Source of the DNA: Peribacillus butanolivorans | GTDB lineage: Bacteria > Bacillota > Bacilli > Bacillales > DSM-1321 | Length of the DNA stretch: 64,000 nt | Assembly (NCBI RefSeq): GCF_001273755.1 | Contig: NZ_LGYA01000001.1 | Coordinates: forward strand, 4,213,299-4,277,298 | Reading direction: 5' to 3' | In this document: positions 55,538 through 64,000 of the stretch, piece by piece | Layout: each line of letters starts with the position of its first letter | How positions within the stretch are numbered: the stretch's first letter is position 1 | Made by a program: the position numbers and the translations under genes | The notes under the pieces: model-generated | Told to the model about the DNA's origin: nothing | Database searches by the model: none | What the model saw: the letters and a program-made list of their open reading frames with translations, nothing else

Positions 55538-56380
55538 CTATCTACTCGACTCCCGAACTACCTTTGCTACATGAATGGTCAGATAAATTATTTCATTTGA
55601 GGTTAAATCGTATCCGTATTTCTTATGGATAAATAGTTGAATCTTCGAAACACATTCAAAATCTTTCACGTACTTGTTTTTAATAATCTCAAGTAACTCT
55701 TCATCAGATCCATCACTGTATGTGCTATCCGTAATTAGCCGGGAAGCGAAAAACTTTAAATGGCTAATAAAACGATAAGAGGAAACCGATTCTTCCATAA
55801 TCTCAATACCAAAATGAACTCTAACAATTGTCAGCACTTCTTGAATCAACTGTGTAATCTCTTGTACGATTGGCTGTTCTTTACCCAACTGAGCATTTAC
55901 AATATGAAAAGCAATAAAACCTGCTTCATCGTCAGGTAAACGGATATGTGTTTCTTTTTCTATAATATCCAGTGCTTTCATTCCAATATTAAATTCATCT
56001 TTATAAAATCGTTTTATCTCCCAAAGAAGTGCATTTTTCATCTGAATTCCTTCTCTAATTCTTTGAATTGCAGTATGGGTGTGATCACTCAATGAAATAT
56101 AAATACCTTCATTGAGTTTTTTACCTAATTTGCTTTGGGCATATCCAATAATTTCATCTGTGAGTTTCATATGCTCAATGGGTATGTTATTTAGCAGTTC
56201 TTGTAATTTAGTAGATATATCTTGATTGGCTATGCGAAAAATTTTGTTTACCTTCCTTTCATCAATCACATCACCTTTTGATTTTTGATAGCCTATTCCT
56301 TTTCCCATAACAATTATCTCTTCACCGTTTTTATCTTCCGTAATAACGACATTGTTATTTAGAAGCCTTTTAATTTCCAT
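55538..56380 (-). CDS. licT: BglG/LicT-family transcription antiterminator
   Basis: A 280-residue regulator: CAT RNA-binding domain (1-55, KRLLNNNVVITEDKNGEEII and GKGIGYQKSKGD), PRD1 (about 65-168, LSDHTHTAIQR) and PRD2 (about 172-280, IYLTIHVAKV) with the conserved PTS-phosphorylated histidines. With substrate present it binds the RAT in the bglP leader and lets transcription through. The start at 56380 has GGAGTG upstream. It is the first gene of the operon. Confidence 0.93.
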   Translation of the reverse strand: MEIKRLLNNNVVITEDKNGEEIIVMGKGIGYQKSKGDVIDERKVNKIFRIANQDISTKLQELLNNIPIEHMKLTDEIIGYAQSKLGKKLNEGIYISLSDHTHTAIQRIREGIQMKNALLWEIKRFYKDEFNIGMKALDIIEKETHIRLPDDEAGFIAFHIVNAQLGKEQPIVQEITQLIQEVLTIVRVHFGIEIMEESVSSYRFISHLKFFASRLITDSTYSDGSDEELLEIIKNKYVKDFECVSKIQLFIHKKYGYDLTSNEIIYLTIHVAKVVRESSR

Positions 56381-56467
56381 ATATTTCACTCCAATCAAGG
56401 ATATTTTAGTATGGATTCATTGTATATTTCATTTTAGGGGGATTATCTATCATCCCAATATAACAAA

Positions 56468-56540
56468 AAAAAGCCCATTCATTACAATGCATAGAAGTAC
56501 CTAAAGTCTTCTCTGCACACTAATGAATAGGCTTAGCTTG
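56468..56540 (-). terminator. Long imperfect hairpin with T tract upstream of licT
   Basis: On the minus strand AGCCTATTCATTA... pairs with ...TAATGAATGGGCT and continues inward (GCAGAGAAG with CTTCTATGC), a stem of about 27 positions with four mismatches, followed by TTTTTTT. No minus-strand gene precedes it, so it may attenuate the bgl operon or terminate IS transcription. Confidence 0.55.
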
Positions 56541-56721
56541 TATTTAAACAATTACTACCCAATTCCAATAATATACGTACATAATAGCCTACATTTAAAA
56601 TTTCGTCAACGCCGTTAGGGGACATATCTACGGTAGGACCCCATCGCCATCAAGCTAAGGTGAATTTGTATCATCATAACGAAAAAAAACGCTATTCTTT
56701 TTGTAGAAATATACAGGAAGG

Positions 56722-58059
56722 ATGGCGTTTTCTATGAGTTTTTCTGTTTCAGACGAAATGAATCTCTTTTCTCAAGAACTTCAAAACTACTTATCTCCGT
56801 CTTCTCTACAACAATTAGCTAAAGAAGTTGGTTTTGTTCAACGTACAAGTAAATATCAAGCACAAGAATTATTTGCTTTATGTGTATGGCTTAGTCAACA
56901 GGTCGCGAGTACGCCACTCACACAATTGTGTAGCCATCTCGAAGCATCTACAGGTGTCCTTATGAGCCCCGAAGGGCTTAATCAACGATTTAATGGTTCA
57001 GCCGTACAGTTTCTTCAACAAGTTCTAGCTAATCTTCTCACTCAAAGAATTCATTCAACACAAGAAATACTTCACCCATACTCCACGACTTTTAAACGTA
57101 TTCGGATCCTAGATTCTACAACATTTCAACTTCCAGATAAGTTTTCCTCACATTATCAAGGTTCTGGCGGAAGCAGCCATACCGCAGTTGTTAAATTCCA
57201 ACTTGAATATGACTTATTGAGTGGGAAGTTCCTCCACGTTTATGTAGGAGAAAGGAGAGAAAATGAATGATGAAGGCGCTTACTATGTCTCACGTTTGAA
57301 GTTAAATTCTCGTATCTAAGAACGATGAACCAGAGTTTTTTCGAAATGGGACTGTGAAGAAAGGTACTCTCTTTATTCAGTTAGACAGGGAAGAGCTTAT
57401 GAATCAATTACAACCTGGTCAAACACTCGAAATTTCAGAAGCATACATTGGGCTGTATCAAAAACTACCCGCACGAGTGGTTATTCATCGACTAACTGAG
57501 GCACAAACAGAGAAAAGATTGAAAGAACAAGCAAAAAAAGAAAAGAAGAAGGGCATTACCTATAAAGACCGAAGCAAACGATTAAGTGGAATGAGCGTAT
57601 ATATTACAAATCTTTCTTTAGAAGAAGTTCCAACGGAACATATCCATGACCTGTATTCGTTACGTTGGCAGATTGAAATTCTATTTAAAACATGGAAATC
57701 TTTCTTTCAAATTGACAAGTGCAAAGAGATCAAGAGGGAACGCTTAGAGTGTCACTTGTATGGCCAACTGATTAGCATTTTACTCTGTTCCTCTACCATG
57801 TTTAAAATGCGTCAGTTACTTTTAGACAAGAAAAAGAAGGAGTTAAGTGAATATAAATCTATCTATATGATAAAAGACTATTATTTATTGTTTTATCAAG
57901 GATTACAAAAGGACACCCAAGAACTATCAACGACTTTTCTCCGTCTGTTTTACCTTTTGGAGAAGACGGAAATGTCATCGTTATAACAAGAAAACGGTCT
58001 TTGATATCTTAGGTGTTGTCTATGATTATTCGATGTCACAAAAACTCAAAGTTTCCTAA
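56722..58059 (+). pseudogene. IS4-family transposase, deleted and frameshifted
   Basis: The frame at 56722-57270 carries the N-terminal part and the first catalytic Asp (ILDSTTFQLP). It then stops; GAYYVSRLKLNSRI and NDEPEFFRNGTVKKGTLFIQ continue in other frames. The next frame (57354-57986) holds the YREK-type region (LRWQIEILFKTWKSFFQIDK) with the catalytic Glu, and a last frameshift near 57975 leads to KKTVFDILGVVYDYSMSQKL. The segment with the second Asp is deleted, so the enzyme cannot work. Confidence 0.88.
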
Positions 58060-58066
58060 TATTTTA

Positions 58067-58094
58067 AAAAAAACCTATTTAATAGGTTTTTTTG
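58067..58094 (+). terminator. Terminator after the transposase
   Basis: aaaaaaacctatt and its complement form a self-complementary stem ending in a T tract. Confidence 0.65.
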
Positions 58095-58180
58095 TCATGC
58101 ACAATTTTAGTATTACTGTAGCAAAATAAAGAGAACACACTTTCATATTAACTCTTGGCACGATTAGCTTGATGGCGATG

Positions 58181-58411
58181 TGGCGGTACCCCATAGCCAT
58201 CAAGCTAAGAAAATAAATGCCCCCAAAATGAAAATTTTAGTTACTAGCTAAACAAAGCTCGACTTTTTCACTTTGGGGGACATAAAAATATTAACTTGAT
58301 GGGCATGTGGTGGGACCCCACTTAGCGTAAGAAAAGTCGGTTTTTTTATTAGGATATTGCTTAGCGTATGTTTTCCGCGTTTTGCTACTGGGACCCCATA
58401 TAAGGCAAAAA
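58181..58411. repeat. Cluster of IS4-type end fragments
   Basis: The outer word tggcggtacccc (58181-58192) is followed by an inverse end (58193-58209), then cttgatgggcatgtggtggg and accccacttagcg (58291-58325), and cttagcgtatgttttccgcg with actgggaccccata. Similar words stand at 21950-22095. They suggest repeated insertion and loss at this site. Confidence 0.5.
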
Positions 58412-58451
58412 AAAGAAGGATAGATAAAATTTGCTTTATCTATCCTTCTTT
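58412..58451. terminator. 17-bp perfect hairpin terminator
   Basis: aaagaaggatagataaa and its complement around atttgc, flanked by A and T tracts. Confidence 0.8.
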
Positions 58452-58655
58452 GTACTACATATGACCTCATTTACTACAACAACATTAAGATTTACTACAA
58501 TAAAATAAAAAATTCGTTGTTCAATTAATGCGCCCTTTAATTGAATAACTAATAAGTTTTTTATTAGCTAGTATTGGAAATTTTTGTTTATTAATCCTCA
58601 TCAATCTCATCTTCAAATGCAGAATTCAATACATTAAATTCTTTTAAGTTAGAAG

Positions 58656-61600
58656 CTAATTCTTTACAGTTTTTGTTGCAAGGACGCTAATCTCCGCAGC
58701 CGATGCCCAGCCGTTAACACCCGCCGTTGCTTCGAGCTTTACATATGATGCATCTGTCGAGTCAAAAATTGCTTCTTTCTCCACATTGTTATTTGCCCAA
58801 CTTCCGCTTGCAACCTTGGTAAAGGTCACTCCATCCGTACTTACATATACATTATAGCTTGTTATATTTCCGTTTAGCCCCGATTGCCTTGGTAAATACG
58901 TGACTTTATTGACTTTGTAAGCTCCTCCAAGGTTTAAAGTAATCGATTGAGGGAGAACATCAGATTTATCCCACTTTGTATGCCACAGCGTTTCTGGGTT
59001 TCCGTCAATCGCCATGGATGCAGCACTATTTTCACCACTTGTTTCCTGACTTGTCGCCGTTGCCTTCATTTGTGACTGAGGGATCTTATTAACAGTTACT
59101 TTAATGCTTGTTGTCAAAGGCACGTTATTTGGATTTGCCACCCCAGTTGGCAAAGTTACAGCTCCATTTACATTGAAGGTCTGTACAGTCGTTACAGCAG
59201 GATCATAGTTTGAAGCATCTACATCCCATGTCACTTTGGCATCGCCACCACCACCATCGGTAACCAAGGATACTGTCTTTGGCAATCCAAGGGCGTCTGC
59301 TGTCTTCGCCGCTCCGATTGCCACCCCTGTTTTGTCAGCAGGTGCAGTGATGCTCTCTAAATTAACACCTTGAGGCGTAATGTCAATGTCCTGCGACGAA
59401 CGGTTATACATGGAATCCGCAGCGAATACTCGGAGGGTATATGGAGTAATCGGCGACAAACCTGTAATCTTGTATTCCCTGTGTTCATCGAATGGCTTGT
59501 CTAGCGGCAGCGAAAGACTGTTAAACGATTTGTCAACTTCCCCGGTAAGCTTGTTGATAAGCTGAACATTGTATTCCAACACACGCACATTGTCATTGGC
59601 TTGCTTCATTGTAAAAGTAAGTTCGTTGTTTTTGAAGGAATTGATCGTAATACCCTCATCAAACTGCGGAGCGATGAGTTCTCTTGTATCGCTTTTGCTA
59701 TACGTAAAGGCATCTTTGCCTTCGCCAACGTAGACTACAGAAGGTATGCCTACAAATTCTTCTGTGCTTAAATTATAATGTTTGATGATAACTTTTGTAC
59801 CATAAACCTCTATGAAATTCGAGATGCGAGGTGTGGTATTATAATTGATATATGCACCTTCAATATATCCGCCGGACGGACCGCCATCAATATAACTAGA
59901 ATAATTCGTCGAACCAGCATCGAAATACGATGCCGCACCTTGATAGAGTGAACGTTCGTCGGTCGGATCGTAATGCGTATGACCTGACAGATAGACTACC
60001 TGCGACAAATTATTGTCAGCAATATATTTACCTACATTATTACTTCCTGCGGTGCTCCATGCCGATCCCCAATTGGTTCCGCTGATAGGGAAATGAGAAG
60101 ATACAAATATCGGTTTGGTTGGATCGTAATCCGCTTCTTTTTTAATTTGGTCAAGGAAATTTTTAGCTTTTCCAGACGTGTTGTTGTTGTCATAATTTCC
60201 GTCAAAAACCACAAGATTATATCCTTTTATCTTGACCCGATAAGCATCGTTAAAGAAATTGTTATCGTACGATTTCGTAGATTCGTTCCAAGCGCCCGCC
60301 GAACCAACAGGAATTAATTTTTCGGCGCCGCCCATATCATGGTTGCCTCTTACTAAATAAAGCGCGATATTGTCAAATAAACTTTCATCTTTAAGTTTAT
60401 TGTAGACTTTTGTCAGCTCATTCATCCACAGATATTCGATGGCATTGTTACCGCCGGTAACGTCGCCGGGAATCAACATTACGTCGGCTTGCGAGAATAT
60501 TTTCAGGCTTTTTCTGAAATCATCTTCCACTCGCGCGATTGCAGCAGGATTACCACTGATTTCCGTATCGCTGTTCACAATCATATTTAAATCGGCGGGC
60601 GTTGCTGTTTTATTACTTTTTTGATAGATGAAGATGGCATTGGTTAGTTCACGTTCGTAATAATTGATCGTTTCCTGTGTAAATAATTTTTCTTTTTGCG
60701 TTGTTGCAACCGTAGTTGCCTTATTCAAAACCTTTTTCAAATAATCAAAATCGGATTCGCTGAAGCCGTTGCCGAGACCGCCTGCTTTGATTGCATTTGC
60801 TTCTGATATTGTGTCGTTAAGTGCGTTCATATCTACTTTATTTACAGCGTAACTATTATAATTCGCTTGAACTACATCACTGCTCAAAACACCTTTCCAA
60901 ACCATCAGATCAGCTATATCGAATGAATTACCGCCGAGGTTGCCCAAACCGTCGACACCTATTTTTAATGGGTTCGATGTATCTAAAGTTCCAAGCTTCA
61001 GCGTAGTTTCAGCCATTTCGTAACCATCAATATACAACGACGCGAGCATTTTATTTCTGTCTACGGCATATGTCACGTAACGCCAATCGGAAGCATCAAA
61101 CGTATTGCGCCCAAAGGAAATGTTCTTATCTTTTGCGGTCGGGAATCCTAAATTCATGTTGACCGAATTGGCTGATGTGTAAATCGCCCAGCCTGCGTTA
61201 GAGCCGTTACTAAAATCCTTGTTTGATAATATTACCTGATTATTCTTAGTGTCGCCCTTATACCAGAAGGATATGGTAAAACTGTCATTACCAAAATTCA
61301 AGCTATGCTTCGTACCGACATAATTGCCGTCTCCGCTTTCTAAGTGCAGAGCTTTGGTCCCAGGTAATACACCGTCTACATAACTATAATTTCCTTTCCC
61401 TTCCAAGTTCTCTTGATTAGCATCGTCCTTTAAATTATTGTCGAATTTCATCGATGCAATAAGGGGGTTGGCATTTAATACTGCGTTCGTGGGCAATGAA
61501 GTTTTTTTGTCACCATTTGATGGTAAACCAACTACAACGCGCAATTTTTTACCAATATCATTTAACGTTACGGTGTAGCTTTTGGATTTACCACCCGATT

Positions 61601-61841
61601 TTACATTAATATATTGATCGCTTATACGTGATTCCTGTACTTGCCATTGAAATGTTAGATTTTTGCCCATTGAACCATGATTCATGATTACACTGGCGGT
61701 GATCGTTTGACCGTAAACCGGCTGCATATTGTCGATTTTGACGAGTTTGTCGCCCGATGCGTTTGCAAGTGCGTCTGTGGTGGTCGATAACATAACGAAT
61801 ATCATCGTTAATACGACGGTAATGGATAAAATTCTTTTCAT
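58656..61841 (-). CDS. Secreted multidomain metallophosphoesterase with LamG, Fn3, Ig-like and discoidin domains
   Basis: A 1061-residue exported protein. Signal peptide 1-27 (cleavage near DALA-NA); an N-terminal Ig-like region (30-125); a laminin-G/concanavalin-like domain (130-330); a helical linker (335-405); a calcineurin-like phosphoesterase (415-720) with PGD (458-460), GNHD (499-502), SSHFP and GHTH motifs; an Fn3 domain (about 735-830); a bacterial Ig-like domain (835-930); and a C-terminal F5/8 discoidin domain (935-1058) for carbohydrate binding. The first metal motif, usually DxH, reads SDTE (Asp425, Glu427). It has no sortase or S-layer motif, so it is probably secreted or bound through sugars. 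Substrate unknown. Confidence 0.87.
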   Translation of the reverse strand: MKRILSITVVLTMIFVMLSTTTDALANASGDKLVKIDNMQPVYGQTITASVIMNHGSMGKNLTFQWQVQESRISDQYINVKSGGKSKSYTVTLNDIGKKLRVVVGLPSNGDKKTSLPTNAVLNANPLIASMKFDNNLKDDANQENLEGKGNYSYVDGVLPGTKALHLESGDGNYVGTKHSLNFGNDSFTISFWYKGDTKNNQVILSNKDFSNGSNAGWAIYTSANSVNMNLGFPTAKDKNISFGRNTFDASDWRYVTYAVDRNKMLASLYIDGYEMAETTLKLGTLDTSNPLKIGVDGLGNLGGNSFDIADLMVWKGVLSSDVVQANYNSYAVNKVDMNALNDTISEANAIKAGGLGNGFSESDFDYLKKVLNKATTVATTQKEKLFTQETINYYERELTNAIFIYQKSNKTATPADLNMIVNSDTEISGNPAAIARVEDDFRKSLKIFSQADVMLIPGDVTGGNNAIEYLWMNELTKVYNKLKDESLFDNIALYLVRGNHDMGGAEKLIPVGSAGAWNESTKSYDNNFFNDAYRVKIKGYNLVVFDGNYDNNNTSGKAKNFLDQIKKEADYDPTKPIFVSSHFPISGTNWGSAWSTAGSNNVGKYIADNNLSQVVYLSGHTHYDPTDERSLYQGAASYFDAGSTNYSSYIDGGPSGGYIEGAYINYNTTPRISNFIEVYGTKVIIKHYNLSTEEFVGIPSVVYVGEGKDAFTYSKSDTRELIAPQFDEGITINSFKNNELTFTMKQANDNVRVLEYNVQLINKLTGEVDKSFNSLSLPLDKPFDEHREYKITGLSPITPYTLRVFAADSMYNRSSQDIDITPQGVNLESITAPADKTGVAIGAAKTADALGLPKTVSLVTDGGGGDAKVTWDVDASNYDPAVTTVQTFNVNGAVTLPTGVANPNNVPLTTSIKVTVNKIPQSQMKATATSQETSGENSAASMAIDGNPETLWHTKWDKSDVLPQSITLNLGGAYKVNKVTYLPRQSGLNGNITSYNVYVSTDGVTFTKVASGSWANNNVEKEAIFDSTDASYVKLEATAGVNGWASAAEISVLATKTVKN

Positions 61842-61869
61842 TACAGAAAACCTCCAAATTTTATGTATT

Positions 61870-62156
61870 TTAAGAGCCTATTCAAAAATCTCGTAAAATT
61901 AAGTAAAAAAACAAAAACGCACCGTAGCGAAACTTTGGTGCGGAACTCATTGATTATATCGATCATGTTGACGACTCCATTGTGCTAGAGAAAGTCGCCC
62001 CGCTTTACAAGGATGGCGGGCATCCTCCCATCGATCGGGATGAGAGGAGATTTTTCGTCACGGAAATCCCCCTTTCGTTTCTAATATTGGAACCTTGATT
62101 TTCTCCTTCTGCTGCTCTCATTAAACTAAAATGGTGCTTTTTGAATAGGCTCTTTT
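61870..62156. mobile_element. Internally deleted IS with intact terminal repeats
   Basis: The ends aagagcctattcaaaaa and tttttgaataggctctt are inverted repeats of 17 bp with one mismatch-free core. The interior (about 250 bp) still encodes LIDYIDHVDDSIVLEKVAPL and YKDGGHPPIDRD, the N-terminal region of an IS1182/IS5-like transposase, without the catalytic part. It could move only with a transposase supplied from elsewhere. Confidence 0.75.
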
Positions 62157-62431
62157 TGTATTCTAATGTAAAAATATTATATTTATATTTTCTCAGAGTA
62201 AATTTATAGTAAATCTGGCGGGCAACTATAAAGGGCCTTATTATCTTTAAATGTAGAATAAGGTAAATGTCTACCTACATTATAAAATGCCTCCTACGGC
62301 ACCACTCCCGTATAGTATTTATAAATAATATATGAAAATTTCAACTTATATAAAATAATGAGATTATAGATAAAAGTATCTAGTATATTCAAGGAAAACT
62401 TAATAGTTCATCAACCAAATATTTTATTTAA
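62157..62431. other. Intergenic, no gene seen
   Basis: AT-rich, with one weak inverted repeat around 62234-62270 (ccttatt / aataagg). Nothing else is recognisable. Confidence 0.3.
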
Positions 62432-62572
62432 GGGGTACCGCCATTGCCATCAAGTTAAAGTTTTGTAGTACCCACAGAACGAAATTTTGGACTTTCTTGT
62501 AACTTCTAAGTTCAATTTATCGTTTTGAGGGTGACCGATTTTCTTGGCTTGATGGGCATGTTGCGGTACCCC
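62432..62572. repeat. MITE-like element, copy 2
   Basis: A 141-bp element starting ggggtaccgccattgccatc and ending cttgatgggcatgttgcggtacccc (in parts), so its ends are about 24-bp imperfect inverted repeats. The interior is nearly identical to copy 1 at 51615-51770. Both are in the same orientation. There is no coding capacity. Confidence 0.85.
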
Positions 62573-62586
62573 TTTTTTTCAACTTA

Positions 62587-62877
62587 CTACCGTTTATAGT
62601 CTGATACAAAATTTCTGATTTCTTTTATCGGTATTTCCAAATTATTAACCATTTTAATGAGTTCAACCCATTCTTTATCAAGTTCTTCTACTGTATCGTT
62701 TGCCTCCTGACTTAGCATTACTATTCCCCTATCAGAATCAGAGAGTAACCCAACTATCTTTCTTACACCAGATTCACCTTCTTTTTCTTGATAACCCTGT
62801 GATTCTTCGTGTAGCAGTTCCCGCTGCTCATATAGGCTTTTAGCTGTCTGATAGTCATCGAAGTAAGATTGGTTCAC
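62587..62877 (-). CDS. Protein with C-terminal SinI-like domain
   Basis: A 96-residue protein (GTG start without a clear ribosome binding site, stop codon just upstream in frame). Residues 65-96, ELDKEWVELIKMVNNLEIPI then KEIRNFVSDYKR, match the SinI/SinR dimerisation-domain pattern (L-D-x-E-W-x-x-L-I...I-x-x-E-E-I-R-x-F). The N-terminal 60 residues are polar and unrelated to known SinI. It may be a SinR-type antagonist or the truncated end of a longer regulator. Confidence 0.6.
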   Translation of the reverse strand: MNQSYFDDYQTAKSLYEQRELLHEESQGYQEKEGESGVRKIVGLLSDSDRGIVMLSQEANDTVEELDKEWVELIKMVNNLEIPIKEIRNFVSDYKR

Positions 62878-63370
62878 ATTGAATTAGAGCAAAGGTTTTA
62901 ACAGTAGAACAGGCTATGGACATAGGCTAGAAAAGAACATAAACTATATCAATATTGGCAATATTGGGCTAGTATGAAGCTTATTTATTCTGCCGTTATA
63001 TTTCCCTCCGTATTAAAAATTATTATCCAACCTAAAGGCGAATAAAAGATGGAAATAAAAGAATTATTAGAATAACAAGGTACTTTTTTGTTAATAGCCA
63101 ACACGAGCTAAACCCCACATATTGATTACAAATAGTTATTATAGTGATTAAAATACAGCGTTTTTTTCGGTATTTGCCTTAGCTTGATGGGCATGTGGTA
63201 TGACCCCTGTAAGATTCAGAAACAGCAATTATTGAAATAAAATTAATATCGTTTATTCCCCGTGAAAACTAGGGCAGTATCCATAGCGATTATAAAGTTC
63301 TTTTTTTATGAATATTCTCGGAAATACAGCAGATAGTACTAGGGTAAATACTTTTAAAGGAGTGACTAAC
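62878..63370. other. Intergenic with one more IS4-type end
   Basis: agcttgatgggcatgtggta followed by tgacccctg at 63181-63208 is another copy of the end sequence. No gene is seen; the frame before 63371 is only the leader of the lipoprotein gene. Confidence 0.4.
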
Positions 63371-63901
63371 ATGAAATACACATTTTTAACAAGCGCCTTG
63401 ATTGCTCTATTCCTTACGGGCTGCGGGGTAAGTGATAATAATGATAATGGAAAAAATGTAGGAATGAATACTAGCAATAAAAATAATGCCATGGACAATA
63501 CCTTGAATGTAAATGACAGAAACAGGGACAACGATTACAATACCAGGCAATTAAGCAATGATGACAATGATAATAAAATGCGCGTGGCTGATGAAGTAGC
63601 AAATCGGCTAGAGGACATGGATAATGTAGACGGTGCCTCTGTCATTATTACAGATAATAACGCATATGTCGCCGTGAATCTGACAAATGACAAGAACCTG
63701 ACAAATGACTTAGAAAAGAGAATTGTTGATCATGTAAAAAAACATGATGAAAGTGTAGACAACGTTTATGTCTCTGCGAATCCTGACTTTGTTAAAAGTA
63801 TGAATGATTACAGGAACGATATTCAAAATGGAAAGCCGATTGGCGGACTATTTAATGAGTTTGGTGATATGGTACAAAGAATGTTCCCGGATGCCAAATA
63901 A
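63371..63901 (+). CDS. YhcN/YlaJ-type sporulation lipoprotein
   Basis: A 176-residue lipoprotein: the signal sequence ends in LFLTGC with Cys18 as the lipidation site, followed by an Asn/Asp-rich low-complexity linker (20-75) and a YhcN/YlaJ domain (about 78-150: ADEVANRLEDMDNVDGASVI and TNDKNLTNDLEKRIVDHVKK). Such proteins lie in the forespore or spore membrane. The start at 63371 has AAGGAGTG upstream; the longer frame from 63308 is not needed. Confidence 0.87.
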   Translation: MKYTFLTSALIALFLTGCGVSDNNDNGKNVGMNTSNKNNAMDNTLNVNDRNRDNDYNTRQLSNDDNDNKMRVADEVANRLEDMDNVDGASVIITDNNAYVAVNLTNDKNLTNDLEKRIVDHVKKHDESVDNVYVSANPDFVKSMNDYRNDIQNGKPIGGLFNEFGDMVQRMFPDAK

Positions 63902-64000
63902 AAGAGCTTAAAACCTCTGTTTATAATCGACTTGAGCTCATATTGCTTAGGTTCACTATCGGATCAAGATATCGATACAAATTGTTAAACGAGGAAGCAT
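63902..64000. other. Right edge of window
   Basis: No complete feature is seen. Confidence 0.3.

Larger units (their letters stand above)
56642..58180 (+). mobile_element. IS4-family insertion sequence, inactive
   Basis: The ends are 17-bp perfect inverted repeats: catcgccatcaagctaa at 56642 and ttagcttgatggcgatg ending 58180. They enclose one transposase gene that is deleted and frameshifted. A second end-like sequence in inverse orientation (ccatcaagctaag) follows at 58197-58209. Confidence 0.8.

Overview
The window is a low-GC Bacillaceae chromosome segment (Bacillus sensu lato). I infer this from the strong purine-rich ribosome binding sites, the YhcN/YlaJ-type spore lipoprotein at the right edge, a SinI-like domain protein, YbxG/BrnQ/DUF421/UPF0715-type genes and many intergenic repeats of the kind seen in Bacillus. 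I see no rRNA, tRNA or CRISPR array. Most genes lie on the minus strand.

Region by region: 1-5.3 kb holds the end of brnQ, a YbxG-type amino acid permease with a candidate cre site, and the threonine-degrading pair kbl-tdh. 5.8-15.3 kb holds single housekeeping or accessory genes: fabZ, two LysE exporters (one with an unusual ATA start, one divergent from an XRE-cupin regulator), a MazG-like protein, a LOG protein, an IS1182 remnant, a GMC oxidoreductase and a ClC-like channel. 15.7-21.9 kb is a coherent plus-strand locus: a response regulator with an AraC output domain and Glu where the phosphoacceptor Asp is expected, an MFS transporter, a histidine-ammonia-lyase homologue lacking the Ala-Ser-Gly cofactor triad, and an EamA transporter. 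22-36 kb is accessory territory with small genes, gene fragments and many copies of a terminator-like repeat, three of which supply the stop codon of the neighbouring gene.

36.5-47.7 kb is a sulfur island, all minus strand: tauE-like exporter, sulfide:quinone oxidoreductase and persulfide dioxygenase-rhodanese; a PatB C-S lyase; a sigma-54 activator with a Cys triad in its sensor domain; a permease, RidA and D-cysteine desulfhydrase; and a cysteine dioxygenase. Three good -24/-12 sites precede the exporter operon, patB and the dioxygenase, so the island reads as one sigma-54 regulon that breaks down cysteine, oxidises the sulfide and exports sulfite. Dead copies of the activator and of patB flank the dioxygenase, a trace of an older duplication.

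48-64 kb holds IS debris (an IS3-family remnant, a dead IS4-family element, a deleted IS with intact ends, and two near-identical ~140-bp MITE-like elements carrying IS4-type ends), a licT-bglP-bglH operon with an antiterminator target, a 1061-residue secreted multidomain metallophosphoesterase, a SinI-like protein and a YhcN-type lipoprotein.
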